From: Streptomyces lydicus
Lineage (GTDB): Bacteria > Actinomycetota > Actinomycetes > Streptomycetales > Streptomycetaceae
Length of the DNA: 64,000 nucleotides
Reading direction: 5' to 3'
NCBI RefSeq assembly: GCF_004125265.1
Contig: NZ_RDTE01000003.1
Location: 124,001-188,000 of the forward strand
Positions 41,634 to 50,470 of the stretch are shown here, in pieces. Within the stretch, counting starts at the first letter, position 1. Every line of letters starts with the position of its first letter. Below the pieces are notes generated by a model that had not been told where the DNA came from, did no database searches, and saw only the letters and a list, made by a program, of their open reading frames with translations. Both the position numbers and the translations under genes were made by a program.

Positions 41634-42812
41634 TTACGAGCTCCGAAGCCGCCCGGAGTCCTGAGCGGAGGTCGTGGCGTCGGCGGTCCCCGCGCGGCTC
41701 GCGGCCACCCGCAGTGTCAGGGCGGCTGCGGATCCTGCCACCAGGCCGCAGGTCAGGGCGGCCGGGACGCCGTTACCGAGGTCAGCGGACAGCAGGAGCA
41801 GGCCCCGGCTCAGGTCCGGGCCCGCCCCGTTCACCGCCATCCTCAGCAGCTGGCTCGTCAGCAGCCCGAAGACGGTCGCGCAGACGGTGCCGACCGCCAT
41901 CGCGGGAACCGTGGCCCGGGTGAGCAGGCCGGGCAGTCGGCGCAGTGCCCACCACACCACGGCGAGCGGCAGCACGCCGACGGCCCGGTAGAGGAGCCAG
42001 CCACCGAGTTGCCCGCCGGCTGGGGTGTCCCAGGCGCCGAGCAGCAGCCACTGGCGTAGGAGGTCACCCGGTTCGGCGAGGAGACCGGTGTTCGAGGAGA
42101 CCTGCTGGAGTGCGGCGGCGACCGGCTGGTAGGAGAGAACGATCAGGGAGAGAGCGATCACGGCGGTTCCGACAGAGGCGGCCAGGCGGGCGGCGCGAGC
42201 CGGGACGGCCTCGTGCGACAGCGGACCGGTCCCCTTGGCGGCGACTCGCGCGGCGAGCACGGTCACCGCCGCCGCGACCAGCGCGGTCACTATCAATACC
42301 TGCCGCCCGGAGGAGATGACGCCCGCCAGACGAGGCAGGAAACGGAAGCTGCCGTGCCCTCCCGAGGCGATCAGCCACGGCGCGGAGACGGTCACCGCCA
42401 GGGTCCCGGCCACCAGGCCCCAGGCCCACAGGGCGAGCAGCGCGACCGGCATCCGGCCGCGCACCGGCGGCAGCCTGCGTACCAGGAGCAGTGCCCCGAG
42501 GAGGAAGAAGGCGAAGACCGCGCCGAACCGGATCTGCAGTGCGGTGGAGTACAGCGCGCGGTAGTCGGTGCCGGCGCCCCCGTCCGTTCCCCCGGTTCCA
42601 CCGGACACCTCGGTACCGACCCAGGCCGAGGTCGGAGGGTCGTACGACCATGGTGTGAGCCAGCGCTCCAGTTCGGCGGCGGTCTGGCCGTCGAGCATGC
42701 TGGTGGCGCCGGACAGGTGCAGTGCGTGCGCGCTTGCCCCCGCCCACCACAGAAGGGCTGTGAGCAGCAGCGCTCCGGCCAGTGCCGGTAACACCGCGCG
42801 CCGGTATGTCAT
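41634..42812 (-). CDS. Integral membrane protein of unknown function
   Basis: A 392-residue membrane protein with about nine hydrophobic helices: one near the N-terminus (AVLPALAGALLLTALLWWAG), an extracytoplasmic segment of about 75 residues with a Gly/Thr-rich loop (SGGTGGTDGGAGTDYRA), then closely packed helices to the C-terminus. It resembles Streptomyces integral membrane proteins with no named function. GGGGGAAAGTC precedes the ATG. No neighbour suggests a pathway. Confidence 0.75.
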   Translation of the reverse strand: MTYRRAVLPALAGALLLTALLWWAGASAHALHLSGATSMLDGQTAAELERWLTPWSYDPPTSAWVGTEVSGGTGGTDGGAGTDYRALYSTALQIRFGAVFAFFLLGALLLVRRLPPVRGRMPVALLALWAWGLVAGTLAVTVSAPWLIASGGHGSFRFLPRLAGVISSGRQVLIVTALVAAAVTVLAARVAAKGTGPLSHEAVPARAARLAASVGTAVIALSLIVLSYQPVAAALQQVSSNTGLLAEPGDLLRQWLLLGAWDTPAGGQLGGWLLYRAVGVLPLAVVWWALRRLPGLLTRATVPAMAVGTVCATVFGLLTSQLLRMAVNGAGPDLSRGLLLLSADLGNGVPAALTCGLVAGSAAALTLRVAASRAGTADATTSAQDSGRLRSS

Positions 42813-43026
42813 GACTTTCCCCCGTCTTGGTCGCTTATCCCCTCAACCCCAACCCAGGGGAGATTACGGGGCGTTGGTCACATACGGATCACGGCAGAGC
42901 AAGGAACGCGCCCTCGGCAAGGGGTGGCGGCGCACCGCCGGCTGCTGCGGCGCACCGCCGACTGCGTGTTCGTTCCGCGAGCGACGGTGTGGGGGTGCTC
43001 GCCTCCGTCGCCGCGGTACTGCCCCG
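42813..43026. other. Spacer with a duplicated GCGGCGCACCGCCG
   Basis: No gene is visible in these 214 bp. GCGGCGCACCGCCG occurs at 42927-42940 and 42947-42960; each copy is itself an inverted repeat (CGGCG/CGCCG), so hairpins could form between the membrane protein and the secreted protein genes. Confidence 0.45.
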
Positions 43027-44148
43027 TCAGCCCAGAGCGCATGTCCAGATCACGGGGTGCGGGGCGCCGGCGCCGTCGTACGGATCGCCGTCATAGGCCC
43101 AACCCCCCGCCCTGGATTCGTCGTTGACGGCCTCGGCGCCGGCCGGGCCGTTGACGGCGAGGCTGGGGAGGGCCCGGACGGGGCCGGAGCCCGGCCAGAT
43201 CTGGGCCTGGTCGATGGGGGTGACCGGCGGGATGCCGTACGGGAACATCGCGGTGCCGACGGCCACGCCGCTGCTGGGGCTGATGTCGTTGAGCCAGCCC
43301 TTGCCCTCGTGAGCGGGGAGCCCCGGTATCTGGACGCCGTCCTTGGCGTAGGGGGCGTCCCAGTAGGTTTCGGCAGCCAGGTCCGCATGGGCGTAGGTGC
43401 GTTCACCGACGATGCGTCCGTGGTTGTCGATGGCGTTCGGGTACCAGTCCGTGTCGGAGTTGATCTCGACGGGCCGGAGATCCCGTCCCGGGCCTGTGGC
43501 ACCACCGGGCCAGACCAGCCCGACGCTGCCGCTCACCTCGCTCACGCCGTCCCAGTACCAGGAGGAGCCGATCACCGTTCCGCGGGAGTTGATTCCGCTT
43601 ACGCGTACCCGGGTGTGCCCGGGTGTGACGGTGAGGGTCCGGGTGAGGGTGACGCCGGTCCAGAGAGAGGCGGTGTCCGAACTCTCGTTGCCGCCCGCGA
43701 TGGTGCCGCGGTCGTTGACGTCGGCGGCATAGGTGCCGCCGGGGAGGATGCGTACCGCCGGGGTACCGGCCCGGTAGCTGAAGGCGGCGGACCCCGCCGG
43801 GCCCTGGATGCTGCCCACCATGAGACCGCGGTGGTTGACGGCGGCGACCGAGCCGCTGTCGTACCCGGACGGGAGCGGGACGCGGTGCACGGTGCTTCCC
43901 GTCCAGTAGGCGGGCAGCCCGGCGGACCGGCCGACGGACAGGCCGCCGGCGCCGAAGTCGTTGACGCTCTCACTGCCCCAGGACCCGGCGCCGGCGCCCG
44001 GCAGCCGGTCGAGGACATGCAGGGCAGGGGTGCAGCGGGAGGCGGCCGGTGCGGGGTCTTCGGCGGCGGTCGCCGGAAGCGCTGTGGTCAGCAGCGCTCC
44101 CAGTGCGAGTGCGGTGGCGGCCATGGCTCTGCTGCTGCCTGGTCTCAT
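43027..44148 (-). CDS. Secreted repeat protein of unknown function (HAF-like)
   Basis: A 373-residue protein with a signal peptide (SRAMAATALALGALLTTALPATA, cleavage near TAAED). The mature part consists of repeats in which a short beta hairpin with Gly-rich turns alternates with a VN..G..VG or IN..G..VG motif (VNDFGAGGLSVG, VNHRGLMVGS, VNDRGTIAGG, INSRGTVIGS, IDNHGRIVGE). This is the pattern of HAF-type extracellular repeats. It would be a secreted beta-propeller-like protein of unknown role. The ATG at 44148 has AAGGGGG upstream. Confidence 0.72.
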   Translation of the reverse strand: MRPGSSRAMAATALALGALLTTALPATAAEDPAPAASRCTPALHVLDRLPGAGAGSWGSESVNDFGAGGLSVGRSAGLPAYWTGSTVHRVPLPSGYDSGSVAAVNHRGLMVGSIQGPAGSAAFSYRAGTPAVRILPGGTYAADVNDRGTIAGGNESSDTASLWTGVTLTRTLTVTPGHTRVRVSGINSRGTVIGSSWYWDGVSEVSGSVGLVWPGGATGPGRDLRPVEINSDTDWYPNAIDNHGRIVGERTYAHADLAAETYWDAPYAKDGVQIPGLPAHEGKGWLNDISPSSGVAVGTAMFPYGIPPVTPIDQAQIWPGSGPVRALPSLAVNGPAGAEAVNDESRAGGWAYDGDPYDGAGAPHPVIWTCALG

Positions 44149-44273
44149 GGAGGAGCCCCCTTCGTCGCGACGGGTCCGGCCCCGCCGGCCGCTCATCATC
44201 GGCTGCCGGTACCGGAGGACGGGGATGTTCCACGCGCAATGGCCGGAACGTGCCGGTGGCAGGGCTGTCCTCG

Positions 44274-44326
44274 TCGGGAGGTGATCGGCTCGTACCCGGA
44301 ATCGGGAGGTGATCGGCTCGTACCCG
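44274..44326. repeat. 25-bp exact direct repeat
   Basis: The 25 bases at 44274-44298 (starting TCGGGAGGTGATCGG) recur identically at 44302-44326, a 28-bp period, in the spacer upstream of the HAF-like secreted protein gene. The copies contain GATC..CGTACC words but are not palindromic. They could be a paired regulator site or a recent duplication. Confidence 0.65.
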
Positions 44327-44423
44327 CAAAGCGGCGGCACGGGCGCTGCATCCGCGTCCGTGCCGCCGCCTTGGGTCTGCCCCGTCGCGCCCGCGTGACC
44401 CCGCCGGCGTCAGTGCGGCGCTC

Positions 44424-45512
44424 TCAGCCCACCCGTACGTCCTTGCCGGTCAGCTGTGCCCGAATGCCGTTCTTCGTCACGGAGATGTCGCGCAGCCGGA
44501 TGTCGCCCGGCAGGTTGTCCGGCAGCTGAGCGGAGAACTCCATCTGCTGCGCGACCTTCGGCTCCCGGAGCTTCTGCAGGTCCCGGATGAGCGAGGGGTC
44601 GATGCCGGTGGGTTCGAGCAGCGAGGGATGGTCCACAAGCGTGTCCAGCATGCGGCCCTTCATCATCTGCTGCGGACGGACGTGCTTCCCGGCCGTCTGT
44701 TGCAGCTCGCCCTCGTCCATCTTGTCGGCGACGGGTGCGGTCAGCTGCACGCCACCGCCCTTGCCCGGTACGTACGTCAGCAGGCCGGGCACCACCACGC
44801 GCGTGTCCCGCACGGTCATGCGCAGGCCGCGGTCCCCGGTGCGCTGCAACTGCGCACGCCCCCGGACCTGGGCCTGCTTGCCGCCCACCGGAAGGTCGCC
44901 GCCGGCCAGCACCGTGTTCTTCCCGGGGCCGGGCCTCAAGCGGATCTGCGACGCCCCGACTTCGCGGTTCAGGTCCTTGAAGTCCAGCAGGACGTCACCG
45001 TGTACCCGGCTCAGCACCGCGCCCTTGACCGAGGACGGCAGGCTGCCGACGATCCGGATGCCGTCCGCCGTCCCCTTCACCTGAGCGACGGAGACCGGCC
45101 CGGCGTCGACATCGGGGACGTCGGCCTCGACATGGTCGATGTTGCCCGTGAGCACCTGCCCGATGAACGGGACGCTGTCGATGTGCACCTCGGGCTCGGC
45201 ACGCAGCTTCAGCGCCCTCTGCACCTGCTGCGCCGCCAGGTTCTCCGCGTAGAGCACGGCCCACCGGTCACCGAGCGCGAGAAACGCAAGAACGACGGCC
45301 AGCGCGACGACCGTCTTCACGGTTCTCCGCACGATCCGACGTGACGTGCGCCCGGCCCGCGGGTGCTCTTTCTCGTCGCCGGTGCTCGTGTGGTCGGTGC
45401 CTGCGCCGGCTGCGGTTGGGGCTCCGGCCGGGCCGTCCTGGGAAGCACGACTCGCCGGTACTCGCGCCGTGGAATCTGCGGAAGAAGGTTCGTTGGAGAG
45501 CATCGCCACCAT
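44424..45512 (-). CDS. DUF2993 (LmeA-like) membrane-anchored protein
   Basis: A 362-residue protein. An N-terminal disordered tail rich in Ala, Ser and Gly (about 60 residues) and a basic patch lead to one membrane helix (VKTVVALAVVLAFLALG). The extracytoplasmic domain matches the LmeA/DUF2993 family: VHIDSVPFIGQVLTGNIDHVE, VDAGPVSVAQVKGTADGI and DIRLRDISVTKNGIRAQLTG. In mycobacteria LmeA binds phosphatidylinositol lipids at the envelope. The start is uncertain: the ATG at 45512 lacks a clear ribosome site, and the ATG at 45503 or a TTG further upstream are possible. Confidence 0.8.
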   Translation of the reverse strand: MVAMLSNEPSSADSTARVPASRASQDGPAGAPTAAGAGTDHTSTGDEKEHPRAGRTSRRIVRRTVKTVVALAVVLAFLALGDRWAVLYAENLAAQQVQRALKLRAEPEVHIDSVPFIGQVLTGNIDHVEADVPDVDAGPVSVAQVKGTADGIRIVGSLPSSVKGAVLSRVHGDVLLDFKDLNREVGASQIRLRPGPGKNTVLAGGDLPVGGKQAQVRGRAQLQRTGDRGLRMTVRDTRVVVPGLLTYVPGKGGGVQLTAPVADKMDEGELQQTAGKHVRPQQMMKGRMLDTLVDHPSLLEPTGIDPSLIRDLQKLREPKVAQQMEFSAQLPDNLPGDIRLRDISVTKNGIRAQLTGKDVRVG

Positions 45513-45888
45513 GCGACCACGGCCCGGGCCCTCGAACCAAGTCGCGCACAATCTTCGAGACGCCTCCGCGGAGGGCAGGGAAGCTGGTGTCGGTGATCGA
45601 GCCGGTGTCGGTGATCAAGCCGGTGACGGAGCCTGCCGGTGACGGAGCCGGAGCCGGTGCCTGCCCGCCCGCCCGCTGCGTTCAGTGGAAGAGGGTCTGT
45701 GCCCCTCGCCCCGGAACGACGCGGGCCGGGCAGGCACCGGACACGAACCTCCCATCGGACACCTACCTCCCGCCGGACGCGAACCTCCTCCTCCGGACGT
45801 AGCCGGGATACCGCATCGGCGGCGTGCGGCGTGCGGCGTGCGGTGTCTGCGGCATGAGGGAGGTGTGCGGGCCGCCGGAAGGCTTGCG
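45513..45888. repeat. Spacer built of short tandem repeats
   Basis: No gene is visible in 376 bp. Three classes of repeat fill it: 18-bp units AGCCGGTGTCGGTGATC (about 45582-45634), loose 18-bp CCGGACGCGAACCTCC units (about 45737-45800), and GTGCGGC units (45823-45843). All look like slippage products. Confidence 0.6.
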
Positions 45889-47319
45889 TCAGTTGGTCAT
45901 GGTGACCGCGGGCGGGGTCCAGGTGCCGTCGAGGACACTGGACTTGGGCCGGTACATGCGCAGGATCATGGAGAACTGTCCGCTGGGTGCGGGCAGCCAG
46001 TTGGACTGTTTGCCCGCGGGAGCATCGTGCTGGATGTAGACGTCCGTGGAACCGTCGGGGTTGCGGGTCGGCTTGACGGCGTGTCCGACCTCGTAGCGGT
46101 GGATCGGGTTGCGGACCAGGAAGCCGTCCGGGTCGTACATCGTGAGGGACCAGAAGGCCTTCACCGGCGGGGTCTGCCCCGGGGCGAAATGGAGGACGTA
46201 CCGCTTGGCTCCGGTCAGCGGCTTGCCCCGGCTGTCGGTGCGGACGATCGGGTAGACGGCGTCCTGGGGGAGGTTGGCGCCGAGGCCTTGCCAGGCGGTG
46301 GTCGCACGCAGCAGGTAGTCGGTACCGTAGTCGCCCAGGTTGAGCGAGAGGCGCCAGCCGTTCACATTGTTCCCGGACGTGGCGAGCGCGGCCTTGATCT
46401 TCTTCTGGGCCGCGGGGACGGCCTTGCGCAGGGCTTGTGCCGTGGCGGGGCCCTTGGCGTTGATGTCGAACGGCCGCCCGGGGACGATGCCCAGGCGGGC
46501 CAGGCTGGCCACCATGCGGGCATCCTTCTTCGCGGGCCGGTTGGTGGCCATGGACGCGGCGAGCCGGGAGAAGAAGGTCTGCGCGTCCATGCCGGCGACG
46601 CGGGCGGCCGGCGAGGTGGCGGGGACGTTCGGGTCGACGTGGCCCGGCCGCGGGGTGTGGTGGTGGCCGTGGTCGCGGAGCGGCTTGAGGGTGTAGTGGC
46701 GCACCAGGGCCTTGGCCGCGGGCAGGTCGGAGCGGCCGTTGAACTGGGTCCGGCCGAGAATCCACGCGGTCTGGGTGGGCGACTTGATCTGCTTGACTCC
46801 GGCGGGCAGCCGGCCGTGCCAGCCGGGGCCGGTGATGGCGAAGTCGCCCGCCTTGCTGCCGGTGGTGCGGGTTCCCGGGGAGGCGAAGACGTCGGTCCAG
46901 GCGTTGAGCATGGGCATCATGAAGTACCGGCCCTTGGTGTCCGGCACATGGAGCACGATCGGCCCCTTCTTCAGGTCCAGCCACGCCGAGGTGTAGAGGG
47001 TGTCGACGTTCGGAGCCACCACGGTGTGGAACTCCGGGCCGGGAGCCCGGTCCGCCTTGGCGAACTGGTTCACCGGTGCCCGCAGGGTCGCCGGGTCGGG
47101 CTTGCGGACGTTGGTGGACGTCTGCTCGGTGGCCCGCGCCAGGACCAGTGGGTAGCCGTAGACGTAGGCCTTGACCGCGTCGGCGGTGGTGGCGGGAGCG
47201 GGGGCGGGGTGTGCCGTGCTCGCCTGGGCTGCTGTCACCGGCGGGGCGGACAGGGCGAGTATGGCCACCCCCGCACCGGCGGCGGCACCCCAGCGGCGGA
47301 GTCGTCGCGTTGCGTTCAT
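45889..47319 (-). CDS. Secreted DUF1254/DUF1214 protein
   Basis: A 476-residue protein with a signal peptide (RRWGAAAGAGVAILALSAPPVTAAQA). DUF1254 follows (YVYGYPLVLARATEQTS, FHTVVAPNVDTLYTSAWLDL, MPMLNAWTDVFASPGTR), then DUF1214 (YVLHFAPGQTPPVKAFWSLTMYD, with the conserved FWSLTMYD). Family members are exported proteins of unknown enzymatic role. The ATG at 47319 puts the signal sequence first; the longer frame crosses the tandem-repeat spacer and is not coding. It is divergent from a PucR-type regulator gene. Confidence 0.85.
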   Translation of the reverse strand: MNATRRLRRWGAAAGAGVAILALSAPPVTAAQASTAHPAPAPATTADAVKAYVYGYPLVLARATEQTSTNVRKPDPATLRAPVNQFAKADRAPGPEFHTVVAPNVDTLYTSAWLDLKKGPIVLHVPDTKGRYFMMPMLNAWTDVFASPGTRTTGSKAGDFAITGPGWHGRLPAGVKQIKSPTQTAWILGRTQFNGRSDLPAAKALVRHYTLKPLRDHGHHHTPRPGHVDPNVPATSPAARVAGMDAQTFFSRLAASMATNRPAKKDARMVASLARLGIVPGRPFDINAKGPATAQALRKAVPAAQKKIKAALATSGNNVNGWRLSLNLGDYGTDYLLRATTAWQGLGANLPQDAVYPIVRTDSRGKPLTGAKRYVLHFAPGQTPPVKAFWSLTMYDPDGFLVRNPIHRYEVGHAVKPTRNPDGSTDVYIQHDAPAGKQSNWLPAPSGQFSMILRMYRPKSSVLDGTWTPPAVTMTN

Positions 47320-47340
47320 GAAGGGCTGTTCCTCACAGGG

Positions 47341-47420
47341 CTGTTGTCGGAGCTGACGGGTCGTCGTTGTAGTTGACGGGTCGTTGTCGTAGTTGACGGG
47401 TTGTCGTCGTAGTTGACGGC
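47341..47420. repeat. Four 20-bp tandem repeats (GTAGTTGACGGGTCGTC type)
   Basis: GTTGACGGG or its variants (GCTGACGGG, GTTGACGGC) occur at 47352, 47372, 47392 and 47412, a strict 20-bp period. The array is 22 bp upstream of the DUF1254 gene, in the spacer divergent from the PucR-type regulator. The 20-bp step is about two helical turns, so it could be a phased regulator site as well as a slippage array. Confidence 0.65.
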
Positions 47421-47540
47421 CGGATGTGGTGGGCCGAGTGGCCGGCACCGCGCAGCACGAAGGCCGGGTCGATATCGCCTCACTCTCGTCCCACCGGCGG
47501 GCCGGGACAATCGGCCCGGAGGACACGGCGGACGGCCTAT

Positions 47541-47560
47541 CGTTGTGACGTGTCACAACG
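47541..47560. promoter_or_regulatory. CGTTGTGAC-GT-GTCACAACG palindrome over the regulator start
   Basis: Two perfect 9-bp arms flank two bases. The element covers the GTG start codon (47550) of the PucR-type regulator gene, so a bound protein or an mRNA hairpin would block its expression. The most likely binder is the regulator itself. Confidence 0.65.
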
Positions 47561-48776
47561 CAGCGCGTCGCCGGCCGAGACCCCGGAACCGGGCGAGAAC
47601 CTCCGCGAGCAGGTGGTCCGCATGGCCGCCCGTCTCGAACCCCGGATCAACCAACTGGCCAGATGGGTCGTCGAGCGCCAGCGGGCCGAGGTCCCCGGCT
47701 TTGACCGTCTCCCGGACGACATGCAGGATCTGGAGATCGCCTCGGCCGCCCGCCACACATTCCGCGGCTTCCTCCGCGGTGTGCAGGGCCTCGCGGACAC
47801 CGACGCCGAGGTGCTACGGGAACGTGCCACCCAGCGCGCCACGGAAGGCGTCCACCTGACCGGGGTGCTCAGGGCGTACCACGTCGGCGCCGAAGTGGTG
47901 GCGGACGCGCTGTCGGCCGCCGCCCTCCCCGGGGAAGAGGCCGCCCTGCTGTGGCTCACCCGCCGGCTGTTCACCACGGTCAACTCCCTGGCCGAGCAGG
48001 CCACCGAGGCGTACCTGCTCGGGCTGGCCGACCAGCAGGCGGCAGGACGGGAACTGGCCTCGGCACTGCTCCGCGGTGACGTGCCGCAGGAGGTGGCCGC
48101 CCGGTGCGGACTCCACCTCGAACCCGGCTACCTCGTCCTCAGCGTCCGCGCCCCCGTGCCCCAGGAGCCGGTGGCCGCGCGACGACTGCTCCACCAGGTC
48201 CTGGTCCGGCTCGCGCCCGCCGCGGACGGCCGGGCGCTCAGCCTGCCGAACGCGCAGGGCGGCCACATCCTGCTCCCCCTCGGCACACCCCACGCCGACC
48301 TCGTCCGGCACCTGTCCACCGGCCTGTCCCGCCCGGTGATCGCGGGGGCCGCCCTCGCGGCCACGCCGGGAGACGTCCCCGCGGCCGCCGAGCAGGCGCA
48401 CCGGATCGCCGCCATCGCCCGCACCCCCGGCGTGCACCGGCTCCAGGACGTGCTGCTCGATTACCATCTGGCCGGATCCAAGGACAGCGCCGCCGAACTG
48501 GCCGCGCTCCTCGACCCGTTGGACGGGCACGCCGGCCTGGTCGAGGCCGTCGCCGCCTTCCTCGACTGCGACCTCGACCGGCGCCGTACGGCCCAGGCGC
48601 TCAACGTCCACCCCAACACCGTCGACAACCGCCTCGCCCGCGCCGCCCAACTCACCGGCCTGGACCCGCACACCACGCACGGCGTACAGCTCTTCGGCGC
48701 GGCCCTCACTCTCCGCCGGCTCGCCGAGGGCACTCGCCTCACTGCGGGCCCTGCAACCGGCTTTCCCGCGGGCTGA
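47550..48776 (+). CDS. PucR-type helix-turn-helix regulator
   Basis: A 408-residue regulator of the PucR/CdaR type common in actinomycetes. A helical N-terminal sensor (REQVVRMAARLEPRINQL) and a middle GGDEF-like fold lead to the C-terminal helix-turn-helix, with AAFLDCDLDRRRTAQALNVH and PNTVDNRLARAAQLTGLD. The start is the GTG at 47550, within a palindrome; no strong ribosome site is seen, so the transcript may be leaderless or nearly so. It is divergent from the DUF1254 gene and may control it through the 20-bp repeats. The effector is unknown. Confidence 0.85.
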   Translation: MSQRSASPAETPEPGENLREQVVRMAARLEPRINQLARWVVERQRAEVPGFDRLPDDMQDLEIASAARHTFRGFLRGVQGLADTDAEVLRERATQRATEGVHLTGVLRAYHVGAEVVADALSAAALPGEEAALLWLTRRLFTTVNSLAEQATEAYLLGLADQQAAGRELASALLRGDVPQEVAARCGLHLEPGYLVLSVRAPVPQEPVAARRLLHQVLVRLAPAADGRALSLPNAQGGHILLPLGTPHADLVRHLSTGLSRPVIAGAALAATPGDVPAAAEQAHRIAAIARTPGVHRLQDVLLDYHLAGSKDSAAELAALLDPLDGHAGLVEAVAAFLDCDLDRRRTAQALNVHPNTVDNRLARAAQLTGLDPHTTHGVQLFGAALTLRRLAEGTRLTAGPATGFPAG

Positions 48777-48806
48777 CGGATGCTTTTGGCGGGGAGGCCG
48801 AACGGC

Positions 48807-49700
48807 TCAGACGACCATGACCCGGCGCCCGCGTGTGTGACCGGCCTGGCTGTCGGTGTGCGCCGCCGCGGCCTCGGCGAGCGGGTACGACTTCTCGACC
48901 GGGATGTGGAGCTTCCCCCGTGAGATGAGGCCGACGGCCTCGGCGAGCGCTTGCGGCATGCTCCCCGCCGCGCCGGAGAACCGGACACCGAGGTCCGGCG
49001 CGGCGAGATCGGCGATGGAGATCACCTTCTGTGGATCCCCGGTCAGCTCGACGAGTTCACGGATCACGCCCGATCCGGCCAGATCGAGTGCCGCGTCGAC
49101 ATGCCCGAGCCGGCGCACCCGCTCGACCCAGCCCTCTCCGTATGTCGTGGCCAGGGCTCCCAGGCTGCGCAGGTAGTCCTGGTTCGCGGCTCCGGCCGTG
49201 CCGATCACCGTGATGCCGCGCTCGCGGGCGATCTGCAGCACCGCCGACCCGACTCCCCCGGACGCGCCACTGACCAGCAACGTCTGCCCGGGCCGCACAC
49301 CGACCTCACGGATGATGCGCAACGCGGTCTCCACCACGGAGGGGTACCCGGCCGCCTCTTCGAAGGTCAGCCCCTCGGGCATACGGGCCCAGGCCGACAG
49401 CACGGCGAACTCGGCGTAGGTACTCGCCCCTTCGCCGAACACGTGGTCGCCGACCCCGACCCCGTCGACGCCCTCGCCGACCTCGTCCACCACCCCGGCG
49501 GCGTCCTGCCCGACCCCGGCAGGCAACTCGACCGGGTGGGCCGCCAGGATCTGGCCTTCACGGACCCTCCAGTCGACGGGGTTCACGCCCGCCGCCCGCA
49601 CGGCGATACGTATCCGACCGGGGCCCGCGTGGGGCTCCTCGGCATCTTCGAGTTGCAGAACATCCGGACCGCCGAACTCGGCGAAGCTCACTCTCTTCAT
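48807..49700 (-). CDS. NADP-dependent quinone-type oxidoreductase (MDR)
   Basis: A 297-residue medium-chain reductase starting MKRVSFAEFGGPDVLQLED, with VNPVDWRVREGQI, the substrate-domain VGQDAAGVVDEV and the Rossmann loop LVSGASGGVGSAVLQIARE. It is of the same type as the reductase at 31279, so the window holds a small paralogous set. It is divergent from a TetR gene; two small palindromes in the 70-bp spacer are probable operators. Confidence 0.87.
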   Translation of the reverse strand: MKRVSFAEFGGPDVLQLEDAEEPHAGPGRIRIAVRAAGVNPVDWRVREGQILAAHPVELPAGVGQDAAGVVDEVGEGVDGVGVGDHVFGEGASTYAEFAVLSAWARMPEGLTFEEAAGYPSVVETALRIIREVGVRPGQTLLVSGASGGVGSAVLQIARERGITVIGTAGAANQDYLRSLGALATTYGEGWVERVRRLGHVDAALDLAGSGVIRELVELTGDPQKVISIADLAAPDLGVRFSGAAGSMPQALAEAVGLISRGKLHIPVEKSYPLAEAAAAHTDSQAGHTRGRRVMVV

Positions 49701-49716
49701 ACCGCCGAACGTAGCA

Positions 49717-49745
49717 CTAACGGTTAGCGTTTTGAAGCAGCTTCA
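49717..49745. promoter_or_regulatory. Two small palindromes, probable TetR operators
   Basis: CTAACGGTTAG (49717-49727) and TGAAGCAGCTTCA (49733-49745) are perfect inverted repeats around one base, close together in a locally AT-richer spacer between the divergent oxidoreductase and TetR genes. One or both should be the TetR binding site. Confidence 0.5.
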
Positions 49746-49770
49746 TTTTCGTTCCTGGTAGTGTCAGCGC

Positions 49771-50358
49771 ATGACCGTGCAGTCCGGACGCCGCGAACGC
49801 AAGAAGGCCGCGACCCGCCAGAAGATCGCCGACACCGCTCTGCGGCTGTTCCTGGAACGCGGCTACGACGCGGTGGGCATCCGTGACGTGGCCGCCGAGG
49901 CCGACGTGGCGGTCACCACCGTCTTCTCCCACTTCGCCTCGAAGGAGGCCCTGGTCTTCGAGCAGGACGCAGACTTCGAGCAACGCCTCGCACAGGCGGT
50001 CACCGGCCGGGCGCCGCACGAGCCGCTCATCCCTGTACTGCGCCATGAGATCCAGGCCCTGGTGCGCCATTGCACGGCGGACGGCGCCGCCCCGATCTGG
50101 CGCATGATCGACGCATCACCCGCCCTGCGGGAGTACGAGGAGTCGATGCGGCTGCGTCATGCGGAGTCCCTGGCCACGGCCCTCGACGCCGATCCCGGCC
50201 TGCCGCAGAGCACCACGGCCTGCCGGACCGTCGCGAGGTTCGTGATCGACGCTTATTCGCTGGCCCGTGAGGCGGCCGACCCGGAGGCCGCGGTGGACGA
50301 GATCTTCCGGATGATCGATGCGGCGTGGAAGGTCACCGGCCCTTCTCAACGGGCGTGA
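49771..50358 (+). CDS. TetR-family transcriptional regulator
   Basis: A 195-residue regulator with a helix-turn-helix at about residues 35-58 (GIRDVAAEADVAVTTVFSHF) and a helical C-terminal half that belongs to the TetR_C/MftR-like type (LVRHCTADGAAPIWRMIDAS). It probably represses the divergent oxidoreductase and itself. Only a weak ribosome site precedes the ATG. Confidence 0.88.
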   Translation: MTVQSGRRERKKAATRQKIADTALRLFLERGYDAVGIRDVAAEADVAVTTVFSHFASKEALVFEQDADFEQRLAQAVTGRAPHEPLIPVLRHEIQALVRHCTADGAAPIWRMIDASPALREYEESMRLRHAESLATALDADPGLPQSTTACRTVARFVIDAYSLAREAADPEAAVDEIFRMIDAAWKVTGPSQRA

Positions 50359-50470
50359 GGAACTGGTCCTCACGGCAGGGCGAGGGCCGGCCGGGCGGTG
50401 ACGCGTCGCTGCCGAGGCAGCCAACCTGGGGACGGAAGTCGCAGCGCTCCCCGCGCTCCTCGGCCTGAGG

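Noticed and set aside
47341..47420. CRISPR array
   Set aside because: The units are continuous 20-bp tandem copies without unique spacers.
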